Below, piece by piece: positions 20,012 to 29,300 of a stretch of 42,221 bases of DNA. The notes beneath the pieces were generated by a model. That model worked only from the letters and a program-made list of their open reading frames with translations, was not told where the DNA came from and searched no databases. Each line of letters begins with the position of its first letter. The first letter of the stretch is position 1. The stretch lies in IMG/VR virus record IMGVR_UViG_3300009183_005162, positions 1 to 42,221 of that record; one strand, given 5' to 3'. The translations under genes and the position numbers were made by a program. This DNA comes from a virus.

Positions 20012-21559
20012 ATGGCAGGAGATCGGTATGTCTATCGACGTAAACCCGAGGGATTGTTATCTACGACGGATACCGCTGCGTCAGCTCGGTCGCTTACTAG
20101 TGAATTTTACGAAGCAATTGTCGTTGATGTCATATTAGATCATCACCATCCTCAATATGCCAAAAAAGATGGATATAATGTTGGTGCTATTAAAATTCGT
20201 ATTTTTTCTGTTCATAATGGTAGAAGCGACGATCTCCTTGATTGGGCAGATCCTATAGAATCTTCTATATTAGAAATGCCACTGATTGGTGAATTGGTAA
20301 TATTACATAAGATTCTTGGAATTTTTTATTACACACGAAAAGTTTTTCTTGCACATAGAATACAAGAAAACGGCATGCTGCAATTAAATAATGCTCTAAA
20401 TTCTAGAAGTGAAAAACTTAAATCAAAGATTGCCACCACAAAACAAGAATTGACATCGGATAAGTATAAATTTGGAGAATACTTTAAACCAGATAGCCGA
20501 GTTCGTCCATTAAAACATTTTGAGGGTGATTTATTAATCCAAGGGAGAATGGGCCAATCCATTCGATTTGGATCAAGTCAAATGGAACTATCAAGTCTCG
20601 GTATGGCGCCAAATATAATACTTCGCGCCGGCCAAGGAAAGGACATCGAAAAGACCGACGCGACGAAAGATAGTGTATTTGGGTTGATATTGGAAGATAT
20701 CAATAAAGACGCGTCTTCTATATGGATGACAGCAGATCAAAATGTGCCGTTTGAACCCATAACAATTAATGCAGGGTCGTTTAATCGTTCAATGCAAGCA
20801 CCTCCACAAAAATATGGCGGCGCACAAATTATATTGAACTCTGATTCAATTATACTAGATTCCAAGAAAACTCATATATTATTATATTCAAATGAAGAAA
20901 TTTATTTGAATAGTTTTAAAAATACGGCAATAGACACAGACAGTAGTATTATATTAACCGCAAATTTAGATATAGAACTGAAATCGAGTCGTAGAGTGGA
21001 TATACAATCGGATTCAGATGCCACTATTATATCTGGAAATGACGTATCAATCGTTGGAATGGGTACTATGTCATTACTGGCTAAAAAAATATATCTGGGA
21101 AGTTCTGCAAATGACGTAGAACCTACCGTAGGGGGTACAAGTTTATCAATGTGGTTGGCTAGGTTAATTCAGGCACTGATGGGCGTGGGAATAACACCAC
21201 CGCAGTTGCCGTACCAATTGACAGGTTCGCCGATACCAACTACGGTAGTACCACCACTAGTACCAGGCCCGGCCTCGTTTGTTCATACATTAGCATTTGG
21301 GTATATACCATGTCCATTATCTCCAATAGTACAGATAGGTCTTGCCGCATTATACGCCGAATTGATGCCACCAAACGCGGGATCAATTAAAAAATTACCA
21401 TATTCCGGCGCACCGTTTAATAGTTCTGATGTATTTGTGAACATGGGAAATGAAGATACATCTGCTCTTATTGAAAAAAATGAATTTAAGAAAGGTGAGC
21501 AAATAAAAACTGAAAACAGTAAGTGGAAACTTACTGATGATTACTATACAGTATTATGA
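20012..21559 (+). CDS. 5: gp5-like baseplate hub/needle protein
   Basis: 515 residues. The N-terminal part has the OB-fold look (FYEAIVVDVILD...KIRIFSVHNGR...WADPI..., LIGELVILHKI). The centre has RVRPLKHFEGDLLIQGRMGQSIRFGSSQ, typical of gp5-like tail-needle proteins of marine T4-like phages, then beta-strand repeats (IILNSDSIILDSKKTHILLYSNEEIYLNSF, IILTANLDIELKSSRRVDIQSD) that would form the triple beta-helix. There is no lysozyme domain, unlike T4 gp5. The C-terminal region is Pro-rich. Confidence 0.82.
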   Translation: MAGDRYVYRRKPEGLLSTTDTAASARSLTSEFYEAIVVDVILDHHHPQYAKKDGYNVGAIKIRIFSVHNGRSDDLLDWADPIESSILEMPLIGELVILHKILGIFYYTRKVFLAHRIQENGMLQLNNALNSRSEKLKSKIATTKQELTSDKYKFGEYFKPDSRVRPLKHFEGDLLIQGRMGQSIRFGSSQMELSSLGMAPNIILRAGQGKDIEKTDATKDSVFGLILEDINKDASSIWMTADQNVPFEPITINAGSFNRSMQAPPQKYGGAQIILNSDSIILDSKKTHILLYSNEEIYLNSFKNTAIDTDSSIILTANLDIELKSSRRVDIQSDSDATIISGNDVSIVGMGTMSLLAKKIYLGSSANDVEPTVGGTSLSMWLARLIQALMGVGITPPQLPYQLTGSPIPTTVVPPLVPGPASFVHTLAFGYIPCPLSPIVQIGLAALYAELMPPNAGSIKKLPYSGAPFNSSDVFVNMGNEDTSALIEKNEFKKGEQIKTENSKWKLTDDYYTVL

Positions 21560-22128
21560 TTATACCGACTGATCCTTTAAAAAAAGCAATGGATATCACC
21601 AAAGCCGCCGCTTCCGGCGCGCCGATGCCAGCAAATGTTACATCTGCAACTGGTATTGTGAATAATGCGCAAGCAAATCTCGACAATTTAGCAAAATATA
21701 AAGATCCAGAATTAGTAAAAAAAGAAGCCGAAGCTAGGGCGATGGCATTGGTAGCAGACAAACAACAAGAATTATTGGCACAAAAAACTGACATAGAAAA
21801 CCAAGTAACGGAGAAGTTAACATTATTAACTGACGCAGTGGCTTCGGGGTTAACGGTATATTTAGCATTTCCACCAAAATTACCGGCAATTGATGTCAAA
21901 GCATTAGCAAAAAAAGCATATCAAAAAACAAAAAAAGAAATACGAGAACTACGACAAAAAGTAAGTAAAGAAAATTTAAAAAAAGGAAAAGAAACATTTA
22001 AGTATCCGATGAAACCAAAAGAATTGTCAATCCCTAAGATACCAGAAATACCAAAATTGCCACCAATACCACCAATACCACCAATACCAAAAGTATCATT
22101 ACCCACGATACCAACATTACCGCAGTAA
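21556..22128 (+). CDS. Helical protein with Pro-rich repeat tail
   Basis: 190 residues. It begins with ATGA overlapping the gp5-like stop. Hydrophobic helix about 85-105; the middle (VKALAKKAYQKTKKEIRELRQKVSKENLKKG) is Lys-rich and helical. The end is a run of P-x-I-P units (IPKIPEIPKLPPIPPIPPIPK), which would form an extended rigid polyproline stalk. As a partner of the hub it may be a tip or tape-like element; the function is unknown. Confidence 0.7.
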   Translation: MIIPTDPLKKAMDITKAAASGAPMPANVTSATGIVNNAQANLDNLAKYKDPELVKKEAEARAMALVADKQQELLAQKTDIENQVTEKLTLLTDAVASGLTVYLAFPPKLPAIDVKALAKKAYQKTKKEIRELRQKVSKENLKKGKETFKYPMKPKELSIPKIPEIPKLPPIPPIPPIPKVSLPTIPTLPQ

Positions 22129-22178
22129 AAATACTAAAATTATAACTTCAAAATCATCGTAAAGTTTAACTTACCACC

Positions 22179-22188
22179 ATTTATATAG
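22179..22188 (+). promoter_or_regulatory. Candidate late-promoter element ATTTATATAG
   Basis: CCATTTATATAGAGAGTGTTTT ends at the ATG at 22199. Same type of element as at 19593 and 6805 (minus). Speculative; transcription start would leave a very short leader. Confidence 0.3.
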
Positions 22189-22198
22189 AGAGTGTTTT

Positions 22199-22528
22199 AT
22201 GGACAAGCAATTACTTAAAGCATACATTCGTACAATTGTCGAGGAAGAAGTTTCCAGAATTCTACCACAAATGTTGTCTGAAGCAGTGTCAGAAATTAAG
22301 CAGTTGAAAGAAAATGTAACACAGCCAACAAGAACTACACCAAAAATTGATCGTAGTAAACTAGCAGAATTGATGGGTGTGTCATACGATGGTCATACAA
22401 TACAAGCAACAACTAATAATTTACCTTCTCGACTTCCTGACAATACTCCAGCAGATGCGGACCCAGAAGTAGTGAAGGCAATTACTAGAGATTATTCGGC
22501 AATGATGAAGGCGTTGAAATTAACCTGA
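22199..22528 (+). CDS. 109-residue conserved-type structural-region protein
   Basis: Begins MDKQLLKAYIRTIVEEEVSRILPQML, a helical N terminus, followed by a flexible linker rich in Thr/Pro, KIDRSKLAELMGVSYDGHTI and a short C-terminal helix (DPEVVKAITRDYSAMMKAL). I recall similarly patterned small proteins before gp25 in marine T4-like phages, with no known role. It lies 8 bases before gp25. Confidence 0.65.
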   Translation: MDKQLLKAYIRTIVEEEVSRILPQMLSEAVSEIKQLKENVTQPTRTTPKIDRSKLAELMGVSYDGHTIQATTNNLPSRLPDNTPADADPEVVKAITRDYSAMMKALKLT

Positions 22529-22536
22529 GATAAAAT

Positions 22537-22917
22537 ATGGCACAAGCAATTGGTATTACATTACCAATACAAATTGGAAATATGGGATATTTCCAACAAG
22601 CGTTTGACACATTAACTCAAGTTAAATCAAATTTTATAAATTTGATACTTACTAGAAAGGGAGAACGCGTCCACCAACCAGAATTTGGATGTGGTATTCA
22701 CGATTATTTGTTTGAACAACTCACGCCAGAAAATATTGAAGGGGCACGACTCTCAGTAGTAAATGCAGTAGAACGTTGGATGCCATTTTTAGAACTGGTA
22801 CAATTTGAACTCAATGCGTCACCAAACGACTTGGATAATAATAGACTTCAGTTATATGTTGGTTACAGATTAAGACAGAATCCAAATATCAGAGACACTA
22901 TTATTCTAACGTTTTAG
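22537..22917 (+). CDS. 25: gp25-like baseplate wedge protein
   Basis: 126 residues, the usual gp25 length. FDTLTQVKSNFINLILTRKGERVHQPEFGCGIHDYLFEQLTPENIEGARLSVVNAVERWMPFLEL carries the conserved R-G-E-R...P-x-F-G-x-x-I-x-x-x-x-F-E motif. gp25 sits where the wedge meets the tail sheath and primes sheath assembly. It is followed closely by gp6, as in other contractile-tail phages. Confidence 0.95.
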   Translation: MAQAIGITLPIQIGNMGYFQQAFDTLTQVKSNFINLILTRKGERVHQPEFGCGIHDYLFEQLTPENIEGARLSVVNAVERWMPFLELVQFELNASPNDLDNNRLQLYVGYRLRQNPNIRDTIILTF

Positions 22918-22927
22918 GAGATAATCA

Positions 22928-24913
22928 ATGGCAGTAAATCAATCCATTACAAAAAAATTTAATCCAAACTTCAAGGACGTTAATTATTTAGCAAAAAATT
23001 TCTCTGAATATCGACAGAATTTAATAGAATTTGCTAAATCATATTATCCTAATACATATAGCGATTTCAATGAAGCATCTCCTGGTATGATGTTTGTCGA
23101 AATGGCAGCTTACGTTGGGGATGTTATGTCCTTCTACATTGACAATCAGTTTAAGGAAAATTTACTGTTGTTTGCAAAGGAACGAAATAATGTAGTGAGC
23201 ATATCGCAGGCGTTGGGGTATAAACCCAAACTTACGGCAACAGCCACGGTTGAAGCAGATATATATCAGATGGTTCCCGCACTTGGCGCAGCATTTAATT
23301 ACGAACCAGATAAAAAATTCTTTTTAAAAATACTGGTAAATTCAAAATTTTCTACCAACACTCCACCTACTCAAAATTTTCGATCAATTGACAATGTAGA
23401 TTTTTCTGATCCCGCTGATAGAAATATTCGTGTATTAGCCCGAGATGGTTCAAATGCACCAACCATGTACGTAATTTCTAAGAAGATAAAATTGGTATCG
23501 GCAGACGTAAAAACTGCAACATTTTCATTTGGGTCGGCGCAAAAATTTTCTAAGATAGAGATTGTGGATTCTAATATAATTTCTATTATCAAGGTAGAAG
23601 ATTCTGATGGCAATCCTTGGTATGAAGTAGATTATTTGGGGCAAGACTTAATTGTAGAAGAACGTAATATAGCAGTCAGAGGATCTGATGGATTTTTCTC
23701 TAGCGGAACTATGCAGTCCGGGTCACTACCTCCCGCAAAACTTGCAACGTTCCGTAAAAAACCACGAAGATTTGCGACACGAATTAACTCAAATATGAAA
23801 TTGGAACTGTTGTTTGGATCTGGAACGGGCGACACTAGTGATGAATTGGTAACATTAAATTCGACACAAATTGCAAATTCAAAATATAATCAAGTAATTA
23901 GTAATTCATCACTAGATCCTGCAGATTTTATATCAACCGATACCTTTGGTGTTGCTCCTGCAAACACCACATTGACAGTAACCTATTTAGTAGGTGGTGG
24001 AATACAATCAAATGTTGCATCTAATACCATTATACAAGTAGACGCCGTACAGATTGCAAATAATATTTCTGATTATGCTGCCGCAGAACAAGGATTGTAC
24101 AATCAAGTAGTATCAAGCGTGGCAATTATTAATGAAGAACCAGCACGTGGAGGCGGTGATACCGAGTCTGTTGAAGAAATACGACAAAATGCATTAGCAT
24201 TTTTTAACGCACAAAATCGTGTGGTGACTGATAAAGATTATTTAGTACGAAGTTATGCAATGCCGGCGCAATTTGGTTCGGTGTCGAAGGTATTTGTGGT
24301 TCGCGATGAACAAATTAATGCAATTGCCCGACAAGATTCGGGATCATTACAACTAAACAATGATCAAAATCCGTACAATGATAGGTCATATGTAGTAGAT
24401 CCCGTTGCTCCAAATGCAATTAATTTATATGTTCTTGGGTATGATGAAAAGAAAAATTTAGCAACATTAAATACCTTAGTTAAAAAAAATCTTGCAAAAT
24501 ACTTAGAACAATACAGAGTATTAACTGACGATGTTAATATTTTAGATGCCTTTGTCGTAAATATTGGAGTACAATTTCACATTGTTGTGTATCGCAACTA
24601 TAATATGAATGATGTAGTTGCACGGTGTATTGATGCAATTAAAAGTTTCTTTGATATTACAAACTGGCAAATTAATCAGCCAATTATTATGAATGATCTT
24701 CGATTGACTATTGGTTCGGTAGAAGGAGTACAAACTGTGTCTGATGTAATTATTACGAATAAATATAGATTCCAAGATGGCCGTGATTATTTTGAATATA
24801 GATATCCCATTGAAGAAGCAACGGTGGACGATGTTGTATATCCATCTTTAGATCCATGCATATTCGAAATACGGTACCCAGAAACCGATATTGTTGGATT
24901 TGCTCGTCAATAA
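22928..24913 (+). CDS. 6: gp6-like baseplate wedge protein (J-like)
   Basis: 661 residues. The N-terminal region (NYLAKNFSEYRQNLIEFAKSYYPNTYSDFNEASPGMMFVEMAAYVGDVMSFYIDNQFKENLLLFAKERNNVVSISQALGYKP) is diagnostic of gp6/baseplate J-like proteins. The GGGDTESVEEIRQNALAFFNAQNRVVTDKDYLVRSYAMP motif (about 410-450) is the conserved core. It forms the main ring of the baseplate with gp25 and gp53-type partners. AGGAGATAATCA is its ribosome binding site. Confidence 0.95.
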   Translation: MAVNQSITKKFNPNFKDVNYLAKNFSEYRQNLIEFAKSYYPNTYSDFNEASPGMMFVEMAAYVGDVMSFYIDNQFKENLLLFAKERNNVVSISQALGYKPKLTATATVEADIYQMVPALGAAFNYEPDKKFFLKILVNSKFSTNTPPTQNFRSIDNVDFSDPADRNIRVLARDGSNAPTMYVISKKIKLVSADVKTATFSFGSAQKFSKIEIVDSNIISIIKVEDSDGNPWYEVDYLGQDLIVEERNIAVRGSDGFFSSGTMQSGSLPPAKLATFRKKPRRFATRINSNMKLELLFGSGTGDTSDELVTLNSTQIANSKYNQVISNSSLDPADFISTDTFGVAPANTTLTVTYLVGGGIQSNVASNTIIQVDAVQIANNISDYAAAEQGLYNQVVSSVAIINEEPARGGGDTESVEEIRQNALAFFNAQNRVVTDKDYLVRSYAMPAQFGSVSKVFVVRDEQINAIARQDSGSLQLNNDQNPYNDRSYVVDPVAPNAINLYVLGYDEKKNLATLNTLVKKNLAKYLEQYRVLTDDVNILDAFVVNIGVQFHIVVYRNYNMNDVVARCIDAIKSFFDITNWQINQPIIMNDLRLTIGSVEGVQTVSDVIITNKYRFQDGRDYFEYRYPIEEATVDDVVYPSLDPCIFEIRYPETDIVGFARQ

Positions 24914-24925
24914 TTGAGATAATAT

Positions 24926-25966
24926 ATGAGAACTTTTCTACCAACATCACAAGACGCAACTATTTACGAACGATATCCAACATTAAATACTGGACTCGAC
25001 GAGATTATTGAAGTCGGAAAAATAATAAAATCATTAGATGGTGCTAATCAATATGCCTCGGGTTCGACGAGAATGTTGATACAGTTTGATATCCCTTCAT
25101 TACAACAATATCCAACGTCCTCAAAATATTATTTAAATTTACGAATTGCTAATGCAACGAATGTAAATCGGTATCAAAAATTAGAAGTATATCCAGTATC
25201 ACAAAGTTGGGTGGAAGGAAGTGGATATTTTTATCAAGATGTACAGAACGCAGAAGATGGTGTAACGTGGATTGATAGAAGTACTACAGCCGCGTGGGTA
25301 ACTTCGGGCAGTAATTATACGACAACAATCTCTGCATCATATACCTTTTCAAAAGTTCCGATTGAAGATGTAAAAATTGATGTTACTAATTTAATTGTAC
25401 CTGTTGTATCTGGTTCAAATATAACTCCGTGGAATGGATTACTACTGAAGTTCCCAACCACGGACGAATTAGATTCTACTAATACTGGTAACATTAAGTT
25501 CTTTTCGGGAAATACACATACTGTATTTGCTCCAAAACTGGAAATTGTACAAATAGACCAGACATTTGTTACGGGCAGTTTAAAACGTATCCCGAATGGT
25601 AATGTCACAATTGTATCAAAAAATATAAAAGAAACATATACACTTGGAGAAGTTGATAAAGTATATCTGGTGGTGCGAGAACCGTATCCAGATAAAAAAT
25701 TTGATGCAACGGGTCGATATAGAAATGTGTACTACCTACCCTCAGAATCATATTATAGGGTGCGGGATCAAGTAGCAGATATGGTATTATATGATTTTGA
25801 TCAGTATTCTGCAATACACTGCGATAGTTCGGGCTCATATATATTATTGGATACGTCTGGTTTGGAAGTTAACCGATATTATACGTTGGATTTAAAGGTA
25901 AAGTCTAGTGGATTGGTATTCTTTCCAGAATTTAATTACACATTTAAAGTAGACAGCGATGCTTAA
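24926..25966 (+). CDS. Structural protein with DNRLRE-type N-terminal domain
   Basis: 346 residues. It begins MRTFLPTSQDATIYERYPTLNTGLDEIIEVGK, followed by R-MLIQFDIPSLQQYP, LRIANATNV, LEVYPVSQSWVEGSG and VTWIDRS. These match the DNRLRE-like beta-jelly-roll fold that binds sugars or makes surface appendages. The C-terminal part is other beta structure (YRVRDQVADMVLYDFDQYSAIHCDSSGSYILLD). It is probably a baseplate-attached component. It follows gp6 by 12 bases. Confidence 0.75.
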   Translation: MRTFLPTSQDATIYERYPTLNTGLDEIIEVGKIIKSLDGANQYASGSTRMLIQFDIPSLQQYPTSSKYYLNLRIANATNVNRYQKLEVYPVSQSWVEGSGYFYQDVQNAEDGVTWIDRSTTAAWVTSGSNYTTTISASYTFSKVPIEDVKIDVTNLIVPVVSGSNITPWNGLLLKFPTTDELDSTNTGNIKFFSGNTHTVFAPKLEIVQIDQTFVTGSLKRIPNGNVTIVSKNIKETYTLGEVDKVYLVVREPYPDKKFDATGRYRNVYYLPSESYYRVRDQVADMVLYDFDQYSAIHCDSSGSYILLDTSGLEVNRYYTLDLKVKSSGLVFFPEFNYTFKVDSDA

Positions 25967-26345
25967 TATATTTAATTCATATATTCCAAAATTTTTGGTA
26001 GATCTTAAAAAGGATAACGAAGATATTATAATAGTATCCTCTTCGTATTTTTCCCCAGAGGGCGACGTATATGAATTAGATACCCGTACACTATCTCCCA
26101 ATTTATTGCAAACCACACAGTCATTACAAGAACTACAGCCGGAAATTTCAACGGTATATCCGTTTAAAATTGTAACGCCGTTAGATTTTGATGGATCAAC
26201 AATGATACAAAGTCCAAGTATGACTACTCAACCCACTGCGTCACAAGGGTATTACGCTCCCATTTATTTTGAACGATATAATCCCGACGTTGTAAGAAAT
26301 ATCGACACGCAGTTCACCGAATTAACTACTGGGTCAAGTATCTAA
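25959..26345 (+). CDS. 128-residue structural-region protein
   Basis: Overlaps the upstream gene by eight bases. Begins MLNIFNSYIPKFLVDLKKDNEDIIIVSSSYFSPEG; otherwise a low-complexity Thr/Ser/Pro-rich protein (DFDGSTMIQSPSMTTQPTASQGYYAPIYFERYNPDVVRNID). Likely a minor baseplate or fibre linker, by position only. Confidence 0.65.
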   Translation: MLNIFNSYIPKFLVDLKKDNEDIIIVSSSYFSPEGDVYELDTRTLSPNLLQTTQSLQELQPEISTVYPFKIVTPLDFDGSTMIQSPSMTTQPTASQGYYAPIYFERYNPDVVRNIDTQFTELTTGSSI

Positions 26346-26346
26346 T

Positions 26347-27210
26347 ATGCCAAATCAAGCAAATTTTAGAAGTAATATTACTACGCAAACTGAACCACGA
26401 TTTGCTGCATCAAGAATTGTAAGTAATCCAAGTGAACTAATTTTGTTCGAAGAAGTTCCCGCAAGTTTTGCATTTGATGCACAAGATAATGTGGAAGTAC
26501 ACTTTTATACAATTATTGGAAATCAATTATTGTTAAGTACGACCATTACATTAAATGACAACATAATTAAATCACACATTGTTGCATACGACGATAACTC
26601 ATACAAAAATTACATTAGAATAGATTTTACAAAATTATTCGTAGATAAAAATTTAGTATTAGTTCCGGGAGATTACAAGCTTGTACTAAACTTCTTCTCA
26701 GATGAAATTGGTAGTTACACAGATAGACGGTTAACAATAGATACTATATCACCATCACGTACTGAAGTTCAATTAACATTTAATAATGTAGTTGACGATA
26801 TAGCGCGCCGTGAAGATGAATACCTACTTAGAGAGTTTATTGAACCAGCATTTAATAAAATAGATGCAGTTGGAGTTGCACAAAAAATCTTTGAATCAGG
26901 GGTGGAATTAAATGATCCGACAGAAGGAGTAACAGCAGACACTATCGTACAAAATATAGAAATTCCAGTAATAAACCAAACATATGCAAATACTATAGCG
27001 CGGATTGATAAATTAAACTTACGTGAATCTTTTGATATACAACTAAATGACTTTCTTCTACAACTGTACACTTTTATCAGTGAAGAAATAGTTATTAATG
27101 GAGATGATCGAATCCAACAAGATCAATATGAACAAATTATTCGTTCTGTTGTAAGGGACAATATAGGAAATCTACAACAGATTATGGACATGCGCATCAA
27201 CGTAAGTTAA
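26347..27210 (+). CDS. 287-residue baseplate-region protein
   Basis: N-terminal half beta-rich (FRSNITTQTEPRFAASRIVSNPSELILFEEVPASFAF, HFYTIIGNQLLLSTTITLN, PGDYKLVLNFFSDEIGSYT). C-terminal half helical (DIARREDEYLLREFIEPAFNKIDAVGVAQKIFE and FDIQLNDFLLQLYTFISEEIVINGDDRIQQDQYEQ). It starts one base after the upstream stop. Probably a baseplate or fibre-attachment protein; no T4 equivalent was recognised. Confidence 0.65.
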   Translation: MPNQANFRSNITTQTEPRFAASRIVSNPSELILFEEVPASFAFDAQDNVEVHFYTIIGNQLLLSTTITLNDNIIKSHIVAYDDNSYKNYIRIDFTKLFVDKNLVLVPGDYKLVLNFFSDEIGSYTDRRLTIDTISPSRTEVQLTFNNVVDDIARREDEYLLREFIEPAFNKIDAVGVAQKIFESGVELNDPTEGVTADTIVQNIEIPVINQTYANTIARIDKLNLRESFDIQLNDFLLQLYTFISEEIVINGDDRIQQDQYEQIIRSVVRDNIGNLQQIMDMRINVS

Positions 27211-27222
27211 GGTATATATTAT

Positions 27223-28869
27223 ATGACAAATCCGTTCGATTCTCAATTTTTTTTAAATACCGAACAAGTAGGTGACACGGGCATCACAGGAAATGCCGGC
27301 GGTGGGATTGTTGGTGTTCCCACGCCAACACCCACCGCCAAACCAGATTTTACTGGTACCTGTCAAGCCAATGGAGATTGTGCAGAAGGATACTTCTGCG
27401 ACACCCGAAATCCAACGTTCCCGACAGGAGATTTAACGGACCCATATGGTGTATGTGCAAAAGCTTCAATTAACTATTGTAATGCAACAGATCAATCCAG
27501 CCCATGTTCTACTATATTGGGATCAGATTGGAGTGGTGAAGCAACACGCACCGTAAATGTCTTGGTGAATGGAGCGGTAACACCGGAAGGATGTATTAAT
27601 TTTCCCGGAATACCAAGTAATTGGAATACAAGTGAATGTATACAAATACTAGTTACGCCGACTCCCACGCCAACAGTCTTCTGTAATTATACAGATCAAA
27701 CAACACAGTGCTCACGATTACCAGGATTTCAAGGATACTCTGGCGAAGCAATTAGAACAGTAGTTGTTACTAATACAGTTGGCCAACCATTGCCACTGGG
27801 ATGTATTAACAATCCTATATTTGCTGGTAGTGATGCTTGGAATACTTCGGAGTGTATAGGTCCACCAACACCAACACCAACATCGACATCTACGCCACCA
27901 TCTACATATACTACAACATTAATCGCAAGTCCGTCAGAAGGTGGAACTGTTAGCGGAACAAGTTTATTAACACCAACGCCAAGTACTGTTATCGTATCAA
28001 GAATTGGTGAACGGGTAGATTTTGACGCAACTGCAAATATTGGATATACATTTACTGGGTGGGAATTACAAGGAAATTCTTGGTCTACCAACTATTCCCC
28101 TGCTATTTTATCCGATAAAAATGAAACGTATGTAGCAACATTTGCAAGAAATCCCACACAAGATGTGTGCAGATGTTATTTTGTTGCCCCGACAGTTGCG
28201 GGACAATCATTTGAAGTAACATTCCGTGAATGTGCGGCGGGATCAATTCGACAAACACAAACAATCAGTAATTTTACAAATATTTGTTCTGCTGATATTC
28301 CTGCTGCTGGCAGAAATGCACAAGTACCGCAAAATCTTGGTTCTCAATGTTCAAATACACAGACTTGTGGCGCTCCACCACCAACACCAACACCAACTTC
28401 TGTTATCGGCATTCTCCCAACACCAACTCCCATTATCGACATCCCTGAGGTATCAGTAGTAACTCCGTCGCCGACTTGGAGAGATTGTGTTTCAGAAGAA
28501 TTATTTACTGGAACTCCAACAAACCGTCGTGAAGTTACTTACACCGGACCAGGTGGGGGAACTTGTTGGGAACCACTAACTACGGTAACATTTAATCCTA
28601 GTTTAAACGAGGAATTATTATTTCAATATCAACAGGAATCTACAGAATACCCGATGGCACAAGTAATAAACGCAACAAACGCATCAACTACAATATCCTA
28701 CGAATTACAAATAATAACAAATACCGATATTACGGTTACACCAAATTTATTTATAATACCGGCCAGAGGCAGCGTACCGTTCATGGTACAAATAACACCA
28801 GATTTATTAAATAAATTAGCAACAGGTACATCTAAATTACAAATATCAGTTAACATTAGAGAATTATAA
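27223..28869 (+). CDS. Cys-rich modular adhesin with Pro-Thr linkers
   Basis: 548 residues. Layout: an N-terminal Cys-rich module (GTCQANGDCAEGYFCD, about 45-78). Two copies of a module starting CN.TDQ...CS and ending NTSECI follow (about 85-140 and 152-213). Next come an InlB B-repeat-like domain (GGTVSGTS...GERVDFDATANIGYTFTGWEL, about 236-308), another Cys-rich stretch, and an Ig-like C terminus. The parts are joined by PTPTPT-type linkers. The first gene of an adhesin trio; likely a fibre or host-binding spike. Disulfides would form only outside the cytoplasm, which is odd for a virion protein. Confidence 0.7.
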   Translation: MTNPFDSQFFLNTEQVGDTGITGNAGGGIVGVPTPTPTAKPDFTGTCQANGDCAEGYFCDTRNPTFPTGDLTDPYGVCAKASINYCNATDQSSPCSTILGSDWSGEATRTVNVLVNGAVTPEGCINFPGIPSNWNTSECIQILVTPTPTPTVFCNYTDQTTQCSRLPGFQGYSGEAIRTVVVTNTVGQPLPLGCINNPIFAGSDAWNTSECIGPPTPTPTSTSTPPSTYTTTLIASPSEGGTVSGTSLLTPTPSTVIVSRIGERVDFDATANIGYTFTGWELQGNSWSTNYSPAILSDKNETYVATFARNPTQDVCRCYFVAPTVAGQSFEVTFRECAAGSIRQTQTISNFTNICSADIPAAGRNAQVPQNLGSQCSNTQTCGAPPPTPTPTSVIGILPTPTPIIDIPEVSVVTPSPTWRDCVSEELFTGTPTNRREVTYTGPGGGTCWEPLTTVTFNPSLNEELLFQYQQESTEYPMAQVINATNASTTISYELQIITNTDITVTPNLFIIPARGSVPFMVQITPDLLNKLATGTSKLQISVNIREL

Positions 28870-29282
28870 TGAGTGTCATTCCATTTTTACTTAGTTATGA
28901 ACCGTATCAACCTCCAACAGGAACCCGTGTAATTAATTCCATAAATGATATGGTGGTAATTAGTTTTAACCCACCATCAGAAATTAATTACGCCATAGGA
29001 ACGGATCAAGAATATAATGATACAATTATTGTTCGTAATACTACATCAAATGTATCTTTGGAAGTTACAATAGAATTTAACGATAAAATTCTTAGTATAA
29101 ACACAAATAATACAACGAGTCCATATGTATTTACATTGGCGTCAGGCACACAAACTTCATTACCTGTACAATTAAAATCTGCATTTTTTGATGCACGATC
29201 AAGTGTTGCAGCAGTGACGACACCGATAAATTTTACAGTAAAAAATTTATCAAACGGGTCAGTGGCCCTTAAAACGATATAA
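28869..29282 (+). CDS. 137-residue Ig-like beta protein
   Basis: Start overlaps the previous stop (TAATG). All-beta sequence (VINSINDMVVISFNPPSEINYAIGT, YNDTIIVRNTTSNVSLEVTIEFNDKILSI, FTLASGTQTSLPVQLKSAFF). The last part has an Ig-like pattern shared with the C-terminal domain of the upstream adhesin (QVINATNASTTISYELQIITN). It could be a fibre subunit or cap. No exact family. Confidence 0.65.
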   Translation: MSVIPFLLSYEPYQPPTGTRVINSINDMVVISFNPPSEINYAIGTDQEYNDTIIVRNTTSNVSLEVTIEFNDKILSINTNNTTSPYVFTLASGTQTSLPVQLKSAFFDARSSVAAVTTPINFTVKNLSNGSVALKTI

Positions 29283-29300
29283 TACAATGGGTAAATATTA

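Noticed and set aside
27660-28440. Direct repeats in the adhesin gene as a CRISPR-like array
   Set aside because: The repeats encode PTPTPT linkers in frame, are short and irregular, and have no uniform spacers.
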